Assembly: GCA_023145125.1 (NCBI GenBank)
Contig: JAGLEK010000467.1
Span: forward strand, 1 to 5,231
Reading direction: 5' to 3'
Length of the DNA: 5,231 nt
Source of the DNA: Bacteroidales bacterium
GTDB taxonomy: Bacteria; Bacteroidota; Bacteroidia; Bacteroidales; B18-G4
Position 1 is the stretch's first letter, and each line of letters begins with the position of its first letter. Below are positions 1 through 5,231 of this stretch, one piece after another. The position numbers and the translations under genes were made by a program. The notes beneath the pieces are model-generated. The model searched no databases. It saw nothing but the letters and a program-made list of their open reading frames with translations, and had not been told where the DNA came from.

Positions 1-660
1 TATTCCCCCATCAACGGCCTGATCGGGATCACCAAAGCCAGGGTTGGCGATTTTGTTGGCAAGGATCCCAATCCGGTTATCCTGAACACAGTATCAAAAA
101 CCAACAATGTGAAAGTCAGGTTTTACCTGACCGAATCAGAATACCTGTATATGTCAAGAGAATATACCCAGAAGACAGAAGAATTTGGCAAAGAAGAGCT
201 GGAGGAAGCAGAAAGGCCTAAGCTTAGTCTGATACTGTCTGATGGCAGCCTTTATGATCAAATGGGTACTGTTGATTTTGTTGACCGCGGGATCGATGCA
301 ACTACGGGATCCCTCCTGGTTCAGGCAAACTTCCCTAATCCAAAGCTGATACTCCGGCCCGGATTATATGCAAAGGTCAAGCTTGCTGCCAGGCATGTCG
401 AGGGAGCTATCCTCATCCCACAACGGTGTATTATGGAACTGCAGGGTTTGCATTCGGTTTATGTTGTGAACGACAGCAATATTGTCAGCTCGCGGCAGAT
501 CACTTCAGGACCGGCCATTGGTGATTACCAGCTGGTGGAGGATGGCCTCAAGGCAGGTGAGAAAGTCGTTATCGATGCCTTGCAAAAGGTGAAAGATGGC
601 ATGTTGATCTCTCCTGAGCTAATTGAGTTCGAAAGCAAAACCAATCAGCAAAATAAATAA
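1..660 (+). CDS. RND efflux periplasmic adaptor (membrane fusion protein, AcrA/MexA type), 5'-truncated
   Basis: Periplasmic adaptor linking the RND pump to the outer-membrane channel. The frame is open from base 1 and gives 219 codons before TAA at 658-660, so the N-terminal part (lipid or signal anchor, first lipoyl half, helical hairpin) lies upstream. The visible part starts in the second lipoyl half (SPINGLIG, residues 2-9, then RVGDFVG). It continues into the beta-barrel domain: LILSDG near residues 77-82, then a TTGS turn and FPNP...LRPGLYAKV around residues 100-126, the most diagnostic family signature. The membrane-proximal domain follows, with ILIPQR near 137-142 and DGLKAGEKVVIDALQKVKDG near 181-200. 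By eye the spacing follows E. coli AcrA closely, with no insertion. The GTG at 109 is an internal valine codon, not the start, because the lipoyl motif is already in frame upstream. The transporter gene starts 2 bases after the stop. Substrate is unknown. Confidence 0.95.
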   Translation, partial: YSPINGLIGITKARVGDFVGKDPNPVILNTVSKTNNVKVRFYLTESEYLYMSREYTQKTEEFGKEELEEAERPKLSLILSDGSLYDQMGTVDFVDRGIDATTGSLLVQANFPNPKLILRPGLYAKVKLAARHVEGAILIPQRCIMELQGLHSVYVVNDSNIVSSRQITSGPAIGDYQLVEDGLKAGEKVVIDALQKVKDGMLISPELIEFESKTNQQNK

Positions 661-665
661 GCATG
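643..665 (+). promoter_or_regulatory. Translation start region of the RND gene, no Shine-Dalgarno
   Basis: The adaptor stop (658-660) and the transporter ATG (663-665) are separated by two bases. The 20 bases before the ATG are A-rich, with no GGAG-like stretch at the usual distance. This suits the A/T-rich leaders typical of Bacteroidota, and the tight spacing suggests translational coupling with the adaptor. The absence of the motif is seen directly; the coupling is inferred. Confidence 0.5.
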
Positions 666-3600
666 GCAGAAAGCAAAGGGAATTTTTTCGTTCACAGGCC
701 GATTGTTGCAATGGTTATTGCAATTATTATTGTCATTGTCGGAGCAGTATCACTGATAGGCCTGCCCATTGAACAATACCCCAACCTCACACCTCCCATT
801 GTACAGGTAAGGGGTACCTATACCGGTGCCAATGCTATTAGTGTTGAGGAATCCGTAGCCACCCCACTGGAGCAGCAGATCAATGGTGTCGATAACATGA
901 TCTACATGCAATCAACCAACGCCAACGACGGCACAATGTTGATCGACGTATCCTTTGACGTAGGCACCGATCCTGACATGAACACCGTTCTTACACAGAA
1001 CAGGGTTTCGGCAGCATCGGCCAAGCTTCCTGCTGAAGTAACAAAATTCGGGATAACAACAGAAAAATCATTGCCCAACATTCTGATGATCATTGCGCTC
1101 ACATCTGATGGACGATATGGCCAGGAATTCCTTGGTAATTATGCATTGATAAACATCAAAGACCAGCTGGCCCGGATCAAAGGCATCGGACGTGTCACCG
1201 TCATGGGGGCATCCGACTACTCCATGCGTATATGGGTTAAACCTGACAGGCTGGCCCAGATGGGCATCACTGTTCCCGAAATTGTTAATGCCATCAATGA
1301 ACAAAATGTGATCGTCCCAGGTGGAAGGTTTGGTGCAGAACCGGCTCCTCCCGGCACTGAATTTACATATACCGTTCGTCTTCCCGACAGGTTTAACTCA
1401 CCTGAGGAATTTGGCGAGATCGTGGTTCGGACACAATCAGACGGTTCACAGGTTAAGCTAAAAGATATAGCCACCATAAACCTTGGCACTGAAACCTATA
1501 ATTCATTCACACGCCTGAACGAAGAAACCTGTGCTATCGTAGCTTTATATCAAGCTCCCGGATCAAATGCCGTTGATCTTGCTCAGCAGGTTATTGCTGA
1601 AATGGATGTTCTGGCCGAAAACTTTCCTGAGAGCATCAAATACGATGTATCCCTTGACTCTACTTTGCCAATTACTGCCGGGATAAAGGATATTGTAGTC
1701 ACGCTTTTCATTGCGTTGCTGCTTGTAATTCTTGTAGTCTTTATTTTCATCCAGGACTGGCGGGCCACACTCATCCCGACCCTTGCCATTCCGGTGTCCC
1801 TGATAGGTGCTTTCCTCTTCTTCCCTATACTCGGATTTACCATTAACGTACTCTCCCTGCTGGGCCTTGTGCTGGCTATCGGTATTGTTGTTGATGATGC
1901 CATTGTTGTTGTTGAAGCTGTACAGGTCAATATTGCCAAAGGCATGAAGGCAAAAGAAGCGACGATCGATGCCATGCGTAAGGTAACAGCACCGATTATT
2001 GCCACCACCCTTGTATTGATTGCGGTCTTTATTCCCGTTGCAGGAATGGCGGGTATAACCGGCTTGCTATACCAGCAATTTGCGATCACGATCGTTGTTT
2101 CTGTGATCGTTTCTTCGATAAACGCACTAAGCCTGAGCCCTGCCCTGTGTTCACTATTGCTTAAAGAGCCCAGGCCGTACAAAGGGCCCCTTGGATGGTT
2201 CTTTGGTAAATTCAACAAGGGGATGGATAAAACCACAAACTCATATATGAGTTTCACCAATGTAGTAACACGAAAAATTAAGCGTTCTGTTATTTTCATC
2301 CTCATTATGAGTGTGGGAGCCGGGGTTTTTCTAAAGCTTGTTCCCGGTGGATTTATCCCGGAAGAAGATATGGGATATTTCTTTATACACATGCAACTGC
2401 CCAATGCCTCATCTCTACAGCGTTCTGATGAAATAGCGCAGCAGGTGGAAGAGATCCTTATGACCTATCCCGAGGTGCAGTTTAACACCAATGTTACCGG
2501 TTATAGCTTGCTTTCCTCTTCCTATTCACCCAGCAGCGGGCTTCAATTTATTTCGCTTGTGCCATGGGGCGACAGAGGTGCAACTGCAACAGAGATCGTT
2601 CAACGCCTGAACAGGGAGCTTGCTATGAAGGTTAAGGGTGCCCAGGTTTTTGCCTTCGGGCCTCCCGCCATTCCCGGCCTGGGAAATGGATCAGGATTCA
2701 GCATCATGATACAGGATAAAGGAGGTAACAACCCGGATTATCTTGCCCTGCACACCATGACATTTATCCAGGCGATAAATGCCAGGCCTGAGATAGGAGG
2801 AGCATTTACAGCTTTCCAGGCTAGCGTGCCTCAGCGTTTTATGGATATTGACCGCGAAAAAGCCTTGAAATTGGGCGTATCCCTTAACGACCTCTATACC
2901 ACAATAGGTGCATTTATGGGGGGGGCGTATGTGAATGACTTTACGAGATTTGGCCGCCTGTATAAAACGTATATTCAGGCCGAACCGCAGTATCGTGTTG
3001 ATGAGAAACAGATCAGCAACTTCTTTATAATGAACAAAGATGGTAATATGGTGCCTCTTGGCACACTTACCAATATTAAGCGTATAGCAGGCCCTGATTA
3101 TACCACAAGGTTCAACCTGTTTCGTTCGGCAGAAGTAACCGGCAGTCCCGCAGAGGGATATACTTCTGCCCAGGCGATGAGTGCCCTCGAAGAGGTGGCC
3201 GGCGAGGTACTTCCGGATGATATGTCCTATTCATGGAATGCCATGTCGTTCCAGGAAAAGAAAGCATCCGGCTCCCTGGGGATGATCCTGACATTTTCAC
3301 TGCTGTTTGTGTTCCTGATCCTTGCGGCACAGTACGAGAGCTGGTCATTGCCATTCAGCATCCTTCTGGGGACCCCATTCGCCATCTTCGGTGCAATATT
3401 CTTCCTGTGGGTGGCGCGTTTGATCAGCCCCTCATTCGAAAACAACATCTTTGCCCAGATATCCTTTATCATGCTAATCGGGATGGCGGCGAAAAATGCT
3501 ATTCTGATCGTGGAGTTTGCAAACGAAGAATTTAAAAAAGGCCTGACATTATTCGAGGCAGCCATCAGTGCAGCTAAATCCAGGTTCAGGCCGATCCTGA

Positions 3601-3821
3601 TGACCGCCTTCTCATTTATTTTTGGTGTTTTTCCGCTCGTAATTGCCAGCGGCTCAGGCGCTGAAGCCAGAAAAGTAATGGGGGTGGCATTGTTTGGTGG
3701 GATGATGATAGCAACTCTTCTGGGCATATTCCTTTACCCTATGTTGTTTGTTTTCATCGGAAAGATTGCCGGATATGAAAAGAAAAGAAAGCTGGCGGAA
3801 GAAAAAGTTGAAAGTGAGTAA
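663..3821 (+). CDS. RND multidrug efflux transporter, HAE1/AcrB family inner-membrane permease
   Basis: Proton-driven inner-membrane pump of the AcrB type, expected to work as a trimer. It has 1052 residues, the normal length for the family (AcrB has 1049). TM1 is at about 13-33, followed by a large periplasmic loop (about 34-340) and TM2-TM6 (about 343-495). TM7 (about 541-560) precedes the second periplasmic loop (about 561-870) and TM8-TM12 (about 871-1031), with a short charged cytoplasmic tail. TM4 carries GIVVDDAIVVVE with Asp411-Asp412. TM10 carries GMAAKNAILIVEFA with Lys944. Arg974 and Thr981 in RFRPILMT complete the proton relay known from AcrB (D407, D408, K940, R971, T978). Other signatures are the FFVHRPI start, IEQYPN, TPLEQQINGVDNM, GGAYVNDF and AAQYESWSLPFS. 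ATG 663 is chosen because the N-terminus then matches the family; the next Met (residue 17) lies inside TM1. The pocket aromatics known from AcrB are mostly missing. The drug spectrum cannot be read, and an aromatic-poor pocket may shift it. Confidence 0.97.
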   Translation: MAESKGNFFVHRPIVAMVIAIIIVIVGAVSLIGLPIEQYPNLTPPIVQVRGTYTGANAISVEESVATPLEQQINGVDNMIYMQSTNANDGTMLIDVSFDVGTDPDMNTVLTQNRVSAASAKLPAEVTKFGITTEKSLPNILMIIALTSDGRYGQEFLGNYALINIKDQLARIKGIGRVTVMGASDYSMRIWVKPDRLAQMGITVPEIVNAINEQNVIVPGGRFGAEPAPPGTEFTYTVRLPDRFNSPEEFGEIVVRTQSDGSQVKLKDIATINLGTETYNSFTRLNEETCAIVALYQAPGSNAVDLAQQVIAEMDVLAENFPESIKYDVSLDSTLPITAGIKDIVVTLFIALLLVILVVFIFIQDWRATLIPTLAIPVSLIGAFLFFPILGFTINVLSLLGLVLAIGIVVDDAIVVVEAVQVNIAKGMKAKEATIDAMRKVTAPIIATTLVLIAVFIPVAGMAGITGLLYQQFAITIVVSVIVSSINALSLSPALCSLLLKEPRPYKGPLGWFFGKFNKGMDKTTNSYMSFTNVVTRKIKRSVIFILIMSVGAGVFLKLVPGGFIPEEDMGYFFIHMQLPNASSLQRSDEIAQQVEEILMTYPEVQFNTNVTGYSLLSSSYSPSSGLQFISLVPWGDRGATATEIVQRLNRELAMKVKGAQVFAFGPPAIPGLGNGSGFSIMIQDKGGNNPDYLALHTMTFIQAINARPEIGGAFTAFQASVPQRFMDIDREKALKLGVSLNDLYTTIGAFMGGAYVNDFTRFGRLYKTYIQAEPQYRVDEKQISNFFIMNKDGNMVPLGTLTNIKRIAGPDYTTRFNLFRSAEVTGSPAEGYTSAQAMSALEEVAGEVLPDDMSYSWNAMSFQEKKASGSLGMILTFSLLFVFLILAAQYESWSLPFSILLGTPFAIFGAIFFLWVARLISPSFENNIFAQISFIMLIGMAAKNAILIVEFANEEFKKGLTLFEAAISAAKSRFRPILMTAFSFIFGVFPLVIASGSGAEARKVMGVALFGGMMIATLLGIFLYPMLFVFIGKIAGYEKKRKLAEEKVESE
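2918..2925 (+). repeat. Homopolymer run of eight G inside the RND gene
   Basis: This is the longest single-base run I see in the window; the other runs I noticed reach six. It spans the last base of Met752, two GGG glycine codons (753-754) and the first base of the GCG codon for Ala755, in the conserved GGAYVNDF segment of the second periplasmic loop. The glycines are conserved in the family, but GGT or GGC codons would break the run. Loss of one G gives a stop after 756 codons; gain of one gives a stop after 758. Either would remove TM8-TM12. Confidence 0.9.
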
Positions 3822-3835
3822 AAATCATGCTATGA
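3819..3835 (+). promoter_or_regulatory. Junction of transporter stop and channel start, with a two-codon ORF overlapping the start
   Basis: TAA of the transporter (3819-3821) is followed by ATG CTA TGA at 3827-3835. Its TGA overlaps the channel's ATG at 3832 in an ATGA arrangement. No strong Shine-Dalgarno is present; the nearest purine stretch, GTGAG in the end of the transporter gene, lies too far upstream. The short gap favours co-transcription and perhaps reinitiation by ribosomes ending the transporter. The two-codon ORF may be chance. Confidence 0.4.
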
Positions 3836-5231
3836 AAAGAGCGATCATCATATTATCTGTTTTGTCCCTCATCATTTACCTGGCGGGATGTAAGGTGGGC
3901 CCGGACTATGAGCAGCCCCAACTTGACAGCCCCGAAGCATTTCGCTTTGACAATGAGCTGACTGATACGATCATAAACCTGCAATGGTGGGAATTATTTC
4001 AGGACCCTGTCCTGGATACGCTTATAGCCATTGCCTTGGAAGAGAATAAGGATGTGCTACAGGCTGCAGCCAGGATTGAAGCAGCCAGGGCCAATGTAGG
4101 CTATACACGCGCAGATGCATTCCCCACAATCAATGTAGCTGCGGGTGCATCAAGAGGTAATTATTCAGGCATGAAGACTGATGTGGGTAACAATTTCTAC
4201 GCCTTTCCGGAATTGGTCTGGGAGATCGACTTCTGGGGAAAGTACCGGCGGTCGACCGAAGCAGCAAAAGCTGAACTCATGTCTTCAGAGTTTGCCAGGC
4301 GTACCACACAGATGAGTCTGATCTCTTCAGTTGTGAGCACATATTTTCAGCTTCTTGATGATATGTCCAAATACGAGATCTCAAAAAGCACATTCGATTC
4401 CCGCGACAGCGGCACCCATATCATCCAGCTTCGTTTCGATTATGGTACAGTACCGGAGATTGATCTTAACCAGGCACAAATACAGCAGGCCATAGCGGCG
4501 GCTTCGATTCCCGTATACCGGCGTTATATCGCTTACGACCAGAGTACCCTGAGCATTTTGCTTGGCAGATTGCCCGATTCCATTATAACCGGCACACGGC
4601 TATACGACCAGGAATTTCCACCTGAGATCCCAACCGGATTGCCATCGCAACTTCTGGAAAGAAGGCCGGACATTCTCCAGGCAGAAGCTGATTATATGCA
4701 GGCAAATGCCATGATCGGTGTGGCTGTAGCCATGCGTTTTCCTTCAATCAGCCTGACCGGATTATTTGGCGGAGCCAGCAGTGAATTGTCATCTTTTACC
4801 ACAGGGGGCATGGCATGGTCAGTGGGCGGAACCCTCCTGGGCCCATTATTCCAGTTCGGTAAAAACAAACGGCGTGTAGAACAACAGCGCTACCTCGCAG
4901 AAGCATCCAGGCTGAACTATGAATTTACCGTCATCCAGGCTTTCAAAGATGTTGAAGATGCACTCATCACGATCGAGACCCTTAAACAGGAACTCATTGC
5001 CCAGGAGACGAGAATGATTGCTGCCAAAAATGCAGAAATGCTCTCAGGTGAAAGATATGATAAAGGTGTGACCAGCTATCTGGAAGTACTGGAATCACAA
5101 AGGCAGTCGTTCGACGCCCAATTGAGTTATTCTACAGTCAGAAGCGATCTGCTTACCTCCTACATTGATCTATACAAAGCACTTGGTGGTGGCTGGGTTT
5201 CGGCGGAAGAGATGCAAGCGGCTGAAGCTGC
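3832..5231 (+). CDS. Outer-membrane efflux channel lipoprotein (OprM/NodT/TolC superfamily), 3' end just outside the window
   Basis: Outer-membrane channel of the tripartite pump, expected to form a trimeric beta-barrel with a long periplasmic alpha-helical tunnel. The frame gives 466 complete codons plus two bases, with no stop before the edge. Residues 1-20 form a lipoprotein signal: a K-R start, a hydrophobic stretch, and a lipobox LAGC with Cys20 as the predicted acylation site. KVGPDY follows, as is usual in the NodT/OprM group. Family motifs in order are WWELFQDPVLDTLI (52-65), ELVWEIDFWGKYRR (127-140), the start of the second repeat at LPSQLLERRPDI (270-281) with AEADYMQANAMIGVA after it, GPLFQFGKNK (337-346), GVTSYLEVLESQR (412-424) and the C-terminal ALGGGW (450-455). 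ALGGGW normally lies close to the end, so only a few residues should be missing. The start is 10 bases after the transporter stop. The ATG at 3827 is out of frame and meets a stop after two codons, so 3832 is the start. Confidence 0.95.
   Translation, partial: MKRAIIILSVLSLIIYLAGCKVGPDYEQPQLDSPEAFRFDNELTDTIINLQWWELFQDPVLDTLIAIALEENKDVLQAAARIEAARANVGYTRADAFPTINVAAGASRGNYSGMKTDVGNNFYAFPELVWEIDFWGKYRRSTEAAKAELMSSEFARRTTQMSLISSVVSTYFQLLDDMSKYEISKSTFDSRDSGTHIIQLRFDYGTVPEIDLNQAQIQQAIAAASIPVYRRYIAYDQSTLSILLGRLPDSIITGTRLYDQEFPPEIPTGLPSQLLERRPDILQAEADYMQANAMIGVAVAMRFPSISLTGLFGGASSELSSFTTGGMAWSVGGTLLGPLFQFGKNKRRVEQQRYLAEASRLNYEFTVIQAFKDVEDALITIETLKQELIAQETRMIAAKNAEMLSGERYDKGVTSYLEVLESQRQSFDAQLSYSTVRSDLLTSYIDLYKALGGGWVSAEEMQAAEA

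Noticed and set aside
109..111. GTG as a possible start for a shorter adaptor
   Set aside because: The same frame is open upstream to base 1 and encodes a recognisable lipoyl-domain segment, so this is an internal valine.
902..1489. Three short minus-strand open frames
   Set aside because: They are antisense to the first periplasmic loop of the transporter and overlap one another. No coding signal is apparent.
1882..1920. Repetitive GTT/GAT trinucleotide stretch
   Set aside because: It encodes the conserved TM4 motif rich in Val and Asp (around Asp411-Asp412). The repetition follows from the protein sequence.
2184..2192. Small GC-rich palindrome around GGGCCC
   Set aside because: It is inside coding sequence, short, and has no loop or T-run, so it is neither a terminator nor a convincing operator.
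1583..2404. Long open frame on the minus strand (273 codons)
   Set aside because: It lies wholly inside the transporter gene, antisense to its TM2-TM7 region. Its translation shows no family motif, and the sense frame carries the conserved proton-relay and membrane segments. It is a by-product of the codon pattern.
3227..3727. Minus-strand open frame of 166 codons and an overlapping plus-strand frame (3233-3535)
   Set aside because: Both overlap the TM8-TM12 coding part of the transporter, resemble no known protein, and have no plausible start context.

Overview
The window holds one tripartite RND efflux operon, read entirely on the + strand and cut at both ends. In order it carries the 3' two-thirds or so of an AcrA-like periplasmic adaptor (1-660), a complete AcrB-like inner-membrane RND (HAE1-type) transporter (663-3821), and an OprM/TolC-class outer-membrane channel lipoprotein (3832 to the right edge, lacking only its last few codons). 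The genes are packed with 2 and 10 bases between them, so they are almost certainly co-transcribed. There is no gene-free stretch, and no RNA gene, mobile element, CRISPR array, promoter or terminator that I can support.

The organism is most likely a member of the Bacteroidota; this is inference. Both visible starts lack a Shine-Dalgarno sequence and sit in A/T-rich contexts, the base composition is balanced, and adaptor-RND-channel operons of this kind are common in that phylum. The same architecture occurs in Proteobacteria, so the assignment is moderate and genus cannot be read.

The three proteins should form one machine. The transporter takes substrate from the periplasm or outer inner-membrane leaflet using the proton gradient. 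The adaptor bridges it to the channel, and the channel conducts substrate across the outer membrane. The proton-relay residues are all present (Asp411, Asp412, Lys944, Arg974, Thr981), so the pump looks functional. The substrate cannot be deduced from the sequence, and any regulator would lie outside the window.

I see no undescribed system here. Two points deserve a second look. One is an uninterrupted run of eight G in the transporter gene, where a one-base slip in either direction meets a stop within a few codons. The other is that the aromatic cluster lining AcrB's deep binding pocket is largely replaced by non-aromatic residues.
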